DNA of 64,000 bases, taken from Rhizobium sp. JAB6. Lineage in GTDB: Bacteria > Pseudomonadota > Alphaproteobacteria > Rhizobiales > Rhizobiaceae. The translations under genes were made by a program, and so were the position numbers. The notes below the pieces were generated by a model that saw only the letters and a program-made list of their open reading frames with translations, was not told where the DNA came from and ran no database searches. This document shows, piece by piece, positions 17,097 through 25,902 of this stretch (positions are counted from its first letter, which is position 1; every line of letters begins with the position of its first letter). The stretch lies in contig NZ_PYJQ01000001.1 of NCBI RefSeq assembly GCF_003024605.1, positions 467,001-531,000 of the forward strand, given 5' to 3'.

Positions 17097-19856
17097 ATGG
17101 ACAAGAAAGAGAATATTAGATTTCTGAAATACCTGACGCATAAGAATGACCGGGGCGATTATGTTCCTTCCCCGACGTATCTATTCCAACCGTACCCAGA
17201 GAAGGGCAAGGGCACAAGTTTATATGCCCCCGTATGGGGTTCTCTAGCTACCCGTCAATCCACTCTCGAAAAAGCACAAGATGAGTACTCGGCCATCGGT
17301 GTGACGGTCAATATCATTCCGGAAGGCATGGCTCGGAAAGATGAAAACGTAACCGGTTATCGTGCTGTCTGGCATGATGACGACGGCAAGGGGTTCAAAG
17401 GAGAGGTAGCCCTTGAGCCCACGCTTATTGTCGAGACATCTCCTGATCGATTTCATCGGTACTGGTTTATCGATAGATCAAAGGGCGACATAACGGCGGA
17501 GCAGTGGACCGGTATCATGGACGTCATGCATCAGGTCTACGGTTCTGACAAAGGCCATCCATGCCAAGCGATGAGGTTACCCGGTTCCTATCATCAAAAA
17601 CTACGCCCCGAGGGCTCGCAAGGGGAAGGTGATCGCTGGACGGTCAAGATCGTTCAGGAGACCGGCTACCTGTACTCCGCTGCTGAGCTCATCGAAGCGT
17701 TCGGGACGATGGCGGAATGGGTCGATTTATTTGAGCAGCCGGGGGCGGATAAGGTCAAAATCCCTGTCGATTGGAAGCAAGATCGGGATCGGATAGTAAG
17801 GGCTTTGAAATACGTTCCTGCCGAAGATCGTTTGGATTGGTTCAAGATCGGCGGGGCGATCTACGACGCATGCGGGGGTGCAATCGAAGGATTTCGGATT
17901 TGGGATGATTGGTGCCAGACTTCCGAGAAACACGATCCCACTACTCAGCTTGAATATTGGAACAAGGAATTTCCCAAACGGGAGAATACTGCCAACAGGG
18001 CTGGCCTCGGGACGATCTTTCGAGATGCTATCGAGGCAGGTGCTAATCCGGATGAAGTCTACCTGTTGCAGAGTGAAGATGACTGGACCCCTCCGAGCGG
18101 GTTTGTCGATCTGACTTCAACGGCCGTGACGCTTGTCGATCCTTTCGCTAAGGACACAATCAATGCGCTCCGCGTGGTATTCGATAGCAGGAAACACTAC
18201 CCGTCTGATGTGCAACTTCTTGGATTGGAGAATATTGCGACATCATTCGTCCATATGGCGGTCGGCGTTGCAGGACCGAGTTTCTTCCTGTCCTCACTAC
18301 CTTGCGGAGTTGGCAAAACGACCACCGTTATTGAATCGACAAAACAGTTGATGAAGCGGCCTGACCTGTCTGGCGCTGGTGTGATTTATTTCCTTGCTCG
18401 CGTCGAGGAGATCAAAAACCTCGTTAGGGAAATGAACCTCAGCCCGGAGATGTATGCCGTTCTGGTCTCGAAGGGGAAGGCTGAAATTCTCACGAATGCC
18501 GGTGTTAGCCTAGGTAATCAGAATATCGACGAGGCTAGAATTCTCTTTACGACACAACAGCAGCTTGAAGTAAGAACGAAGGGCGGCGACAAATTTGAAG
18601 AGATCGACAGATTCTTTTATCGAGGCAAGCCGAGAAAGGTCCGGGTATGGGATGAGACGATCACTCCCTCGATGGCCCTTACGCTGGCAAGATCAAAACT
18701 TGGCGTGATCAGCACGAGGCTTTCGGATAACAAGCATCATGGATTGGCAGAAGAAATCCTGCAGTGGCAGACCACTTTAAAGGGTGCGAAGACGGGTGAC
18801 GTCGTTTCGGTCCCAGAGGTTTCGTCTGTCGTTCTGGACCTTCAGGAATTTCGTGAGATGTTCGGAGAGGAGGACCGGACCAATGCAGAGGCGCTCTGGC
18901 GGCTATCTGGACGGCAGGCAAGGGTAAGGACCGAGAATAATCCGGGAGAGGCGTGGAGCGTTATTACGCTCGATTACCACGATAATCTTCCGAAGGACTT
19001 GGCTCCGATGCTGATCCTTGATGCGAGTGGTTCACTCAGGCAGACGTACCGGTTTTGGGCTGAGTACCGGCAGAGCTTGGGCGAGAGATTGGTATTTCTC
19101 GTGTCCCCCGAAAAGACGTACCGCAACCTGATAATTCACAGATGGGATGTTGCGGCGGGGAAAACGGCCAGCAGGGATCACAAACAAGCCCGTGATATTG
19201 CCGAAGCTGTCGCTAGGGAGGTCAGGACGCTACCGGCTGGCGAAAAGGTCCTTTTTGTCCACTTCAAACGTCAGAGGATCAAGGGAGGGTGGGGTCCGGA
19301 TATGGAGCAATTGATACGCGACGAATTCGTATTCGACACAAAGACCGTGGACCGGCTAAATTTCCTGACGTGGGGTAATCATGCCGCGACAAATGATTAT
19401 GCAGATGTAAAGAACGTCTTCCTGATCGGCGTTCTGCAATACAATGAGGCAGCATATGAAGCTGACGGCAGGGGGGCGAAGAAGATGGGGGTGACTGACG
19501 ACTTCCTCGACACTGATCTGAATTCTATCCGCATGGGTGAGATCGGCCATAATATATTGCAGGCAGCTAATCGAGGGTCGATGAGGAAGAGCGTTGGAGA
19601 CGACTGTCCGGAAGGCTGTCGGTTGTACATTATCGGCTCCGAGAACAAAGGGACTGGCTTCCCACGGCATGATCTTCGAAAGGTTTTCCCAGGGGCTGAG
19701 ATTGTCGATTGGAACCCTATACCGAAGAAGTTGAGTAGGAAGGCGCAAGCGATTATTGAACAAGTAAAATACGCCTTACAGCACTTTGAATGGATTGATG
19801 CGAAGGCGATTTCGGACGATCTCGGAATGGATAAAGGGAACTTCTCAAGGTGCTGA
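17097..19856 (+). pseudogene. RepB-type primase-helicase, 5' part, interrupted by IS
   Basis: 919 residues up to a stop created inside the IS end. The N-terminal region (YRAVWHDDDGKG near residue 92, VETSPDRFHRYWF at ~112, RLPGSYHQK at ~160) resembles archaeo-eukaryotic/RepB primases. Residues ~230-315 resemble PriCT-2. A helicase-like ATPase follows, with Walker A LPCGVGKTTT at ~401 and a VWDE Walker B-like motif near 520. Expected role is self-replication of the element. The reading frame continues at 22449, so the intact gene had about 970 codons; the loss of ~50 C-terminal residues may or may not abolish activity. Confidence 0.85.
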
Positions 19857-19976
19857 TTCCGATGAAGCCGCCCCTTTGTTCCGAGATGATTGCGCCCCTT
19901 GATTCCGGGATGATCTCGCCCCCTGTTTAGTGGGGTCTGCAGGCAGTGATTGTTGTCAGTTCATTTAGGCAGGGTG

Positions 19977-20714
19977 TCAAGCTTTTCGGGGCAGGTTTCG
20001 TCGTAGGCTTTCTCCGCTGAGTTCGATGCGGTGGGCGTTGTGGACGAGGCGATCCAGGATGGCGTCGGCGTAGGTGGGGTCCCCAATGACGCCATGCCAG
20101 GCGGATACGGGGAGCTGGCTGGTAATAATCGTCGATCGGCGGCCGTAGCGGTCCTCGAGGATTTCGAGAAGGTCGTGCCGCGCCTGTTCGTTGAGCGGTT
20201 CGAGGCCCCAATCATCGAGGATCAGGACCTGAACATGACCCAGTGTGCGTTGCAGCCGGGCATACCTGCCGTCGCCACGAGCGAGGGCAAGCTGGGCAAA
20301 CAGTCTTGGGACACGTTGATAAAGAACGGATCGGTCGTCACGGCAAGCCTTGTGACCGAGAGCGCAGGCTAACCAGCTCTTTCCGACACCCGAGGGTCCG
20401 CAAATGGCCAGATTGTCATGAGCGTTGATCCAATCGCCACCGAGCAGCTTCATGAAGAGCGCGCGATCAAGGCCGCGCTCGCTGCGGTAATCGACGTCTT
20501 CCGGGGTCGCCTGGTGACGCAGCTTGGCGAACCTGAGGCGTGCGGCAAGCTTGCGATCGTAGCGGGAACTCCATTCCCGTTCGAGCAGCAGTCCGAGCCA
20601 CTCGGCATGCGAGAGATGTTCGGCCTCGCCGTTGGCTACGAGTTCGCCGAAGGCTTTGGCCATGCCGGCCAAGCCCATGGCGTTCAGTCGATCAAGTGTT
20701 GGATGCGCAAGCAT
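19977..20714 (-). CDS. istB: IS21-family helper ATPase IstB
   Basis: 245-residue AAA+ ATPase that stimulates IstA-mediated transposition and guides target choice. Walker A CGPSGVGKSW at residue ~107, Walker B LILDDWG at ~168, and a DnaC-like C-terminal domain. It starts 12 nt after the istA stop, as is normal in the family, so translation is probably coupled. Full length with no frameshift. Confidence 0.95.
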   Translation of the reverse strand: MLAHPTLDRLNAMGLAGMAKAFGELVANGEAEHLSHAEWLGLLLEREWSSRYDRKLAARLRFAKLRHQATPEDVDYRSERGLDRALFMKLLGGDWINAHDNLAICGPSGVGKSWLACALGHKACRDDRSVLYQRVPRLFAQLALARGDGRYARLQRTLGHVQVLILDDWGLEPLNEQARHDLLEILEDRYGRRSTIITSQLPVSAWHGVIGDPTYADAILDRLVHNAHRIELSGESLRRNLPRKA

Positions 20715-20726
20715 TCTTCGTTCTCC

Positions 20727-22277
20727 TTAGTGGTAATAGCGAGGTCCGCGGATGTTCTCGTGGTGGATCGGTTCGTGCGAGGCAGCTCCATTCGAGCTCG
20801 CCGCCCGATCGAGATGATTGTCGAGGATGGAGCGCACCGAACCATAGGTCCGGGCCCCGATCTCCAGCGCTCGGGCGCAAGCGGCATTGACCCTGTCGCG
20901 GCCGAAGCTCTTGTTAAGGCGGATAATCCCGAGGCAGGCGCGAAAGCCCTGCTCGGGATGCGGCCGGTCGGCAAGGATGCGCTCGCACAACAGGTCGACA
21001 TCCGGCCCCATGGCTGAGGCTTCGCGTCGAATGCGTTCGATCGTCCAGTCGGCGAAACGACGATGCGCCGAGGGCATATGATCGGGGATGGTCGTGTGCT
21101 TGCCGTTGCCGCTCGAGCGGCGGTGCGCGGCGATCCGCTCGCCCTTATGGAATATCTCGATCGTATTGGCGGTGATACGCGTCTCTACTTGCTCGCGGGC
21201 AAAGCGATAGGGAACGGAGTAATAATGCCGTTCGATCTCGACATGATAATCCAGCCCGGCACGCCGGATACGCCATTCGGCGAAGACATAGCGCTCGACA
21301 GGCAAGGGCCGCAAAGCCGGCCGATCAAGCTCTTCGAACAGTTGACGGCGGGTAACGCCAACCCGGCGCAGGACACGTTTATCGTTGAGGTCGCAAAGCA
21401 AGTCGGCGATCGCCGCATTCACCTCGGCCAGGCTGTAGAAGACCCGATGGCGAAGGCGACCCAGCAGCCACCGCTCGACAATACGAACCGCAGCCTCCAC
21501 TTTCGCCTTGTCGCGAGGGCGTCTCGGCCGCGTCGGAAGGACGGCGCTCCCATAGTGCGCCGCCATTGCGCTATAGGTCCTGTTGACCTGGGGATCAAAG
21601 TGGCATGCCTTGATGATCGCCACCTTGGCATTGTCGGGAACAAGCAATGCCGGCGCACCACCGAAGAACTCCAGCGCCTGGATATGGCATTCAATCCAAT
21701 CGGGAAGCGTCTCGCTCCAGCGAGCATGGGCATAGGAGAGGCTCGATGCGCCCATGACCGCAACGAACAGATGGGCCTGTCGCGTCTTGCCAGACAATCG
21801 ATCGACAATCACCGTGACCGTGTCGCCGGCATAATCAACGAACAGCTTGTCGCCGGCCATATGATCCTGCCGCATCGTCACCGGCAGCTTCAGAGCCCAG
21901 CCGCGATAGAGGTCACAATACCGGCTGTAGCGGTAGCCGTCGGGATAACGGCTCATGTATTCGTCCCAGAGAATTTGCAGCGTCATATGCTTGCGCTTCA
22001 GCTCGCGATGGACCTGCGCCCAGTCCGGCTCCGGCGCGCGACGATGACCCGTCTTCGTCCCGGCCGCCTTATAAAGCGCTGCCTCCAGGACCGTATCGCT
22101 GACGTCGTCGCCCAAAGGCCACGACAACCCAGCAACCGCTGCCCGCCGTAGCGTCTCGCGCACCGTCGACGGCGCAGTCCCAACCCGCACCGCAATCGAC
22201 TTGTGCCCAAGTCCTTGCTCAAAGCGATATCTCAGTATCTCGCGGACACGCCGCATCTCCAGTCTCTCCGCAGGCAT
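20727..22277 (-). CDS. istA: IS21-family transposase IstA
   Basis: 516-residue DDE transposase. N-terminal HTH (GLGHKSIAVRVGTAPSTVRETL), then the catalytic core with Asp in FVDYAGD, Asp in VPDNAK and Glu in DKAKVEAAV, and a C-terminal beta-barrel region. Full length and apparently active. Codon use is GC-rich and unlike the AT-richer island genes, consistent with a later insertion from a high-GC donor. Confidence 0.95.
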   Translation of the reverse strand: MPAERLEMRRVREILRYRFEQGLGHKSIAVRVGTAPSTVRETLRRAAVAGLSWPLGDDVSDTVLEAALYKAAGTKTGHRRAPEPDWAQVHRELKRKHMTLQILWDEYMSRYPDGYRYSRYCDLYRGWALKLPVTMRQDHMAGDKLFVDYAGDTVTVIVDRLSGKTRQAHLFVAVMGASSLSYAHARWSETLPDWIECHIQALEFFGGAPALLVPDNAKVAIIKACHFDPQVNRTYSAMAAHYGSAVLPTRPRRPRDKAKVEAAVRIVERWLLGRLRHRVFYSLAEVNAAIADLLCDLNDKRVLRRVGVTRRQLFEELDRPALRPLPVERYVFAEWRIRRAGLDYHVEIERHYYSVPYRFAREQVETRITANTIEIFHKGERIAAHRRSSGNGKHTTIPDHMPSAHRRFADWTIERIRREASAMGPDVDLLCERILADRPHPEQGFRACLGIIRLNKSFGRDRVNAACARALEIGARTYGSVRSILDNHLDRAASSNGAASHEPIHHENIRGPRYYH

Positions 22278-22448
22278 ACCGTTCCTTCCCTGTCACCATC
22301 GACGGAAGGAACTTCACACCTGCAGAACACCCTTGCCAGATGCCCGCCAAAGGGGGCGGCATCATCTCGGAATAAGGGGGCGACTATTTCTCGGAATTGG
22401 GGGGCGACATCATTTCGGAATCAGGGGGCGGATTGCCTCGGAATTTGC

Positions 22449-22604
22449 AGGCTTGTGAATAGGGAGGACACGAAAGCCGCCCTCGAAGCTGAAGGTATCG
22501 AATTGGTCAATCCGGGTGGGAATGCGAAAGCATACTTTAGGAAGACATCTCTTCGGGTTCTGCCGTGGGAACTGCCACAGGAGAGAACAGCAGCAGGGTT
22601 CTGA
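22449..22604 (+). pseudogene. primase-helicase, 3' part after IS
   Basis: The frame AGG-CTT-GTG-AAT continues exactly from SFSR-type codons before the IS (…NFS-R at 19850). Joining 19850 to 22452 with one AGG gives NFSRLVNREDTKAALEAEG, a smooth HTH-like C-terminus that ends LPWELPQERTAAGF at a TGA at 22602-22604. It has no start of its own and should not be translated now. Confidence 0.85.
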
Positions 22605-22927
22605 TTATGATTAGGGCGGCGGGCCTTAATGCTTCGGCTATGGCTTCGCCGTCAGGGTGCCATGGGTTTGTGTTGTGAAAAGTCTGTTAAGGGTGTCTAT
22701 ACAGAAAAATCACAACAAGCCGACCATGCTGTTATGACGGGCCTCCGCGTCGCTTCGCTCCAGTTCGAGAAAGAAATAGGGTCATTTGCTTATAAGGGGT
22801 ATCTATGTAAGTGATTGACCCCCTTTTGCCTAAAGGACTGGCGGGCGAGATGCTGGCGGATTTCCCTTTCTGTAGGGACTAAGAACACACTCTCCCTTTC
22901 CCTTCGCACTCATGAACCGGAGGTTCT
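22605..22927. other. gap without supported gene
   Basis: 323 bp between the broken primase-helicase and the DUF2806 gene. A 61-codon open frame at 22629-22814 shows no recognisable domain and no convincing ribosome-binding site. No clear promoter or terminator was seen. Confidence 0.5.
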
Positions 22928-23818
22928 TTAGGCCACGTCTAGCTCCAGCGCTAAATACCGATTTTTGAATTCCGTGGGGATGGAGATGCGAACTCCTCGG
23001 TCGATTAAGTTTTGTAACACATCTTCGAAATATGTCTTTGACGGCTGGCTTCCCGCTATCACGGCGAGTTCACGACCCGCAGCCGTAAGGAGGGCTGGCC
23101 CTATGGAAAGGGTATTTCCTTGATCCCCCTCAAATTCGAGCGCTATTGGGCACCCATAATACCATACATGAACATACTTAGGGAGGTTCGGTCGAATATA
23201 GCCGGTTGCCGGTGCGTGCTGAATGAGGCCCATGCTTTCGAGTTCGGCAAGATCGGTGAAACTCATTGAGTAACCGTCTTCATCTCGCGTCGCTTTGCTT
23301 TCTCTAGGAAACATCGGGGTGAGGTTGCCGATCATCCATAAATTCCGACAGAATCTCGTAAAAAGCTCTGCATCGCTCCTGCTCATCTGGGCTACGATAT
23401 CCATCGTCCTTCGGGAAAACGAACCAGTCTTATTGGCTTCCCCTGCCAGTATCTTTGCCCAAACAGATTGCATCTCCTCGTTCGAAACCAGTCGAGCCTT
23501 CTCAAAAAGATACCTGACAAAATCCTCGTCTAGCTCGTCCGGTTTTGCATCGGCTGAGAGGTGAGGAATGGCCTTCGTCGTGATGCTTTCGATGTTCTCT
23601 TGATTCTTTTCCTCTTCAAGAACCATCCGCTTGACAGCACGCTCTCGGGTTTCCGTAATCTCAATATCTGCAAGTGCTAAAATCTTCTTCGCGTCAGCTT
23701 CAGCTTGGGCCACTCTTCTGATCTGCCAAGGCTTTGCAATTCCGCCTACTGCATCCGACACACGACTAATGAGTTCTGTAGCTGGTTTTTCGAGACCGGT
23801 AAGGTTCGTGATTTCCAT
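22928..23818 (-). CDS. DUF2806 domain protein, island cargo
   Basis: 296 residues. Resembles the DUF2806 family: a helical N-terminal region rich in Glu/Lys (LADIEITETRERAVKRMVLEEE cut short here), then DEDFVRYLFEKARLVSNEEMQSVWAKILAGEANKTGSFSRRT, of which the WAKILAGE core is characteristic, and a C-terminal alpha/beta part. Function unknown; family members occur in mobile elements and have been suspected in defence. The ATG at 23818 has AGGGCGG upstream and is preferred over 23887. Only minus-strand gene native to the island, so likely separately regulated cargo. Confidence 0.75.
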   Translation of the reverse strand: MEITNLTGLEKPATELISRVSDAVGGIAKPWQIRRVAQAEADAKKILALADIEITETRERAVKRMVLEEEKNQENIESITTKAIPHLSADAKPDELDEDFVRYLFEKARLVSNEEMQSVWAKILAGEANKTGSFSRRTMDIVAQMSRSDAELFTRFCRNLWMIGNLTPMFPRESKATRDEDGYSMSFTDLAELESMGLIQHAPATGYIRPNLPKYVHVWYYGCPIALEFEGDQGNTLSIGPALLTAAGRELAVIAGSQPSKTYFEDVLQNLIDRGVRISIPTEFKNRYLALELDVA

Positions 23819-24274
23819 ACTTGCACCGCCCTGCCTATGCGTCTGTTTTGGGTCTCTTTCTGATTCCCTAGTTGTGTTCGGATTCACGCAGATTCAACCG
23901 AAAGAGTCTAGGGTGTTGTTGCGGGTTTGTTCCGTCGCGCACAGGCTTCGCTAAAAGTCCAGAATTTCTCTGAGAAAATTTCAGGGTGCCATACACTCAT
24001 ACACCTGGGGTCCCGATCCCCCTGCTACCCCTTTGTGAACGATCCCATAGGAGGACAATTCCTTATTCATCTTCCTGCTTGTCGATCTCTGACAGACAGC
24101 GTGAGTTCTCGGAGATGATTCTCAAGAGGGAAAGCTTTGTGATGCTGGCGAAGCCACGTGGGCTCTTCGGGCCGAACCATCCGGCTAGGTATTCGTGGGA
24201 CTACGCTCCGTCATTATCAGAACCCAAGGGTTCCCCGTGAAGCTCCGCTTCGTCGTTACAACATCATTAGATTT
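23819..24274. other. gap at right end of island without supported gene
   Basis: 456 bp between the start of the DUF2806 gene and the tRNA-like sequence. It probably holds the DUF2806 promoter (minus strand). Short open frames here lack recognisable content. No terminator or repeat of note was seen. Confidence 0.5.
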
Positions 24275-24358
24275 ATGCCGCTTTAGCTCAGTCGGTAGAA
24301 AAGCGAGCTTGCCGAGCGTGGTTAGTGTTCGAATAGATAATTGAAAACATTTAGGAAT

Positions 24359-24417
24359 GGGCAAAGAAAAATGGTGCCGCTTACGTGACTCGAACACGTG
24401 ACCCCATCATTACGAAT
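24359..24417. repeat. right attachment repeat (attR) of the island
   Basis: 59 bp identical to 13252-13310, covering the 3' half of tRNA-Thr plus 13 bp downstream of its CCA end. Integration here leaves the tRNA gene whole because the element supplies the replacement 3' half. Confidence 0.93.
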
Positions 24418-24447
24418 GATGTGCTCTACCGACTGAGCTAAAGCGGC
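24372..24447 (-). tRNA. tRNA-Thr (anticodon CGU)
   Basis: 76 nt on the minus strand, starting GCCGCTTTAGCTCAG and ending GCGGCACCA with encoded CCA. The anticodon stem CATCA/TGATG closes loop TTCGTAA, giving anticodon CGU for ACG codons. D and T arms (GTTCGAGTC) fold normally. It is the integration target of the island. Confidence 0.96.
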
Positions 24448-24587
24448 ATTCTGCGGAGCATTCGGTTCGGCCCCGCGATTTGCATGGCGCTGATACAGTC
24501 TATGCGGTCAGATTTCAAGCGCTCAAATTGCCAATCGGCAAAAAAGGCGGGATGCTTGTGAAAAAAGCCCCGCTTTTTCAAGCCCGC

Positions 24588-25556
24588 TCAAAGCGCTAGC
24601 CGGGCGCGTGCCTGCCGGTATTCTCTCTCCAGCCTGTCGACGAGAGCGGATACGGGCTGGATGGATTTGACGGCGCCGATGCCCTGGCCGGAACCCCAGA
24701 TGTCCTTCCAGGCCTTCACGCCGGTAGTGGCTGCTTCGAAATCCATCTTCGAGGGATCGGCCTCGGGCAAATTGTCCGGATCGAGGCCGGCGGCGCGGAT
24801 CGAGGGCTTCAGATAATTGCCAAGAACGCCGGTGAAATAGTTGGAATAGACGATATCGGCGGCGGTGCCCTCGACGATCGCCTGCTTGTAGGCGTCGGCC
24901 GCACGCGCCTCTTCCGTTGCGATGAAGGGCGAGCCGATATAGGCCATGTCGGCACCGGCGGCCTGGGCCGCAAGGATCGCGCCGCCCGTGGCGATAGCGC
25001 CAGCCAGCAGCAATGGCCCGTCGAACCATTCGCGGATTTCCTGCACCAGCGCGAAAGGTGAAAGCTGGCCTGCGTGGCCGCCGGCACCGGCGGCGACGGC
25101 GATCAGCCCGTCCGCGCCCTTGCGGATCGCCGAATTGGCATGCCGGTTGTTGATGATGTCGTGCAGCACGATGCCGCCATAGGAATGCACGGCCGCGTTC
25201 ACCTCGGGCACGGCGCCGAGCGAGGAGATGACGATCGGCACCTTGTATTTCACGCAAAGCATAAGATCATGCTCGAGACGCTTGTTCGACGCATGGACGA
25301 TCTGATTGACCGCAAATGGAGCTGCCGGGCGCTCCGGATTTGCGGCATTGTATGCGGCAAGATCCTCGGTAATCATGGCAAGCCATTCGTCAAGCTGGCT
25401 TTCCGGCCGCGCGTTCAGCGCCGGAAAGGAGCCGACGACACCAGCCTTGCATTGTGCCAGCGTCAATGCGGGATGAGAGATGATGAAGAGAGGCGAAGCC
25501 ACGACCGGCAGGCGCAGACGCTGGCTTAGGATGGAGGGGAGGGCCATGAACATCAT
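24588..25556 (-). CDS. nitronate monooxygenase family protein
   Basis: 322-residue FMN-dependent TIM-barrel enzyme of the 2-nitropropane dioxygenase/NMO family, oxidising alkyl nitronates such as propionate-3-nitronate. Motifs: PLFIISHPALTLAQCKAGVVGSF cut here, GAGGHAGQLSPF phosphate-binding Gly-rich region, and GAIATGGAILAAQAAGADMAYIGSPF near the FMN site. Three closely spaced ATGs (25556, 25553, 25547) make the exact start uncertain. A 36-bp palindrome covers the start codon, so repression at the operator is likely. Fatty-acid-linked regulation is suggested by a site shared with fadD. Confidence 0.9.
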   Translation of the reverse strand: MMFMALPSILSQRLRLPVVASPLFIISHPALTLAQCKAGVVGSFPALNARPESQLDEWLAMITEDLAAYNAANPERPAAPFAVNQIVHASNKRLEHDLMLCVKYKVPIVISSLGAVPEVNAAVHSYGGIVLHDIINNRHANSAIRKGADGLIAVAAGAGGHAGQLSPFALVQEIREWFDGPLLLAGAIATGGAILAAQAAGADMAYIGSPFIATEEARAADAYKQAIVEGTAADIVYSNYFTGVLGNYLKPSIRAAGLDPDNLPEADPSKMDFEAATTGVKAWKDIWGSGQGIGAVKSIQPVSALVDRLEREYRQARARLAL

Positions 25557-25590
25557 CCCTTTTGACGTTTACGAAAACGTCAAAAGGGAT
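25555..25590. promoter_or_regulatory. long palindrome over the nitronate monooxygenase start
   Basis: ATCCCTTTTGACGTTT (25555-25570) and its exact complement (25575-25590) flank ACGA, a perfect 16-bp-arm inverted repeat. It overlaps the first two bases of the start codon. The inner part contains TTGACGTTTACG, shared with the fadD operator on its minus strand. Confidence 0.75.
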
Positions 25591-25642
25591 AACAGATGTC
25601 TGCCAAGAGGGAAAGATGGGGAAGGAAGCAGGCAAGGCAACG

Positions 25643-25684
25643 GGCAATAGGCAATAGGCGATAGGCAATAGGCAATAGGCAATA
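25643..25684. repeat. heptanucleotide tandem repeat
   Basis: Six tandem copies of GGCAATA; the third copy is GGCGATA. Located in the gap between the nitronate monooxygenase and the next gene, so it is intergenic and could vary in copy number by slippage. Confidence 0.9.
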
Positions 25685-25902
25685 GTGCTTGACCGTCCCC
25701 GCGCGATCCCTACCGCCTACTACTGCCACCCAATTTGCGTCGTCTTTGCCGTTTATCCCCGCCCGAGTGCCCTTAACCCGAGGGGGAGGCTTGCGTATTG
25801 CGGAACTGGGCGTTACCGAATCCGGTTAACGATTGATGAAAATATGGCTGCCTTGCCAGCGGATTATGCGAGTATAGTGCGAGTGAGCGTAAAGGATCGG
25901 AT

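Larger units (their letters stand above)
19851..22449 (-). mobile_element. IS21-family insertion sequence, intact
   Basis: About 2.6 kb with istA and istB both open. Ends read TGCTGATTCCGATG (left) and, on the other strand, TGCAAATTCCGAGG (right), giving TG...CA termini. Each end carries several copies of a ~22-bp motif containing TTCCG(A/G) and GCCCC: three at 19855-19925 and four at 22350-22449. AGG flanks both sides (19848-19850 and 22449-22451), consistent with a very short target duplication; exact ends are ambiguous by 1-2 nt. It disrupts the primase-helicase gene. Confidence 0.9.
13311..24417. mobile_element. tRNA-Thr integrated element, 11.1 kb, satellite-like
   Basis: Bounded by the perfect 59-bp direct repeats at 13252-13310 and 24359-24417, with a tyrosine integrase just inside the left end. 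The DNA is visibly more AT-rich and its codon use differs from flanking genes. Gene content: integrase, two unknown small proteins, an HNH-like protein, a primase-helicase, an IS21-family insertion and a DUF2806 protein. No capsid, tail, terminase, relaxase or type IV secretion genes are visible. Without the IS the element is about 8.5 kb, in the size range of P4-like phage satellites or small replicative integrative elements. Confidence 0.9.
24275..24449. repeat. 25-bp inverted repeat made by tRNA-Thr and a tRNA-like fragment
   Basis: 24275-24299 (plus) is identical to the 5' end of tRNA-Thr read on the minus strand (24449-24425). After GTCGGTAGA the plus-strand copy decays into a non-tRNA sequence, so it is a remnant, not a functional tRNA. 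A diverged counterpart lies at 13176-13200 next to the left attachment repeat. Confidence 0.75.

Noticed and set aside
22629..22814. 61-codon open frame inside the island
   Set aside because: No recognisable family and no convincing start signal.
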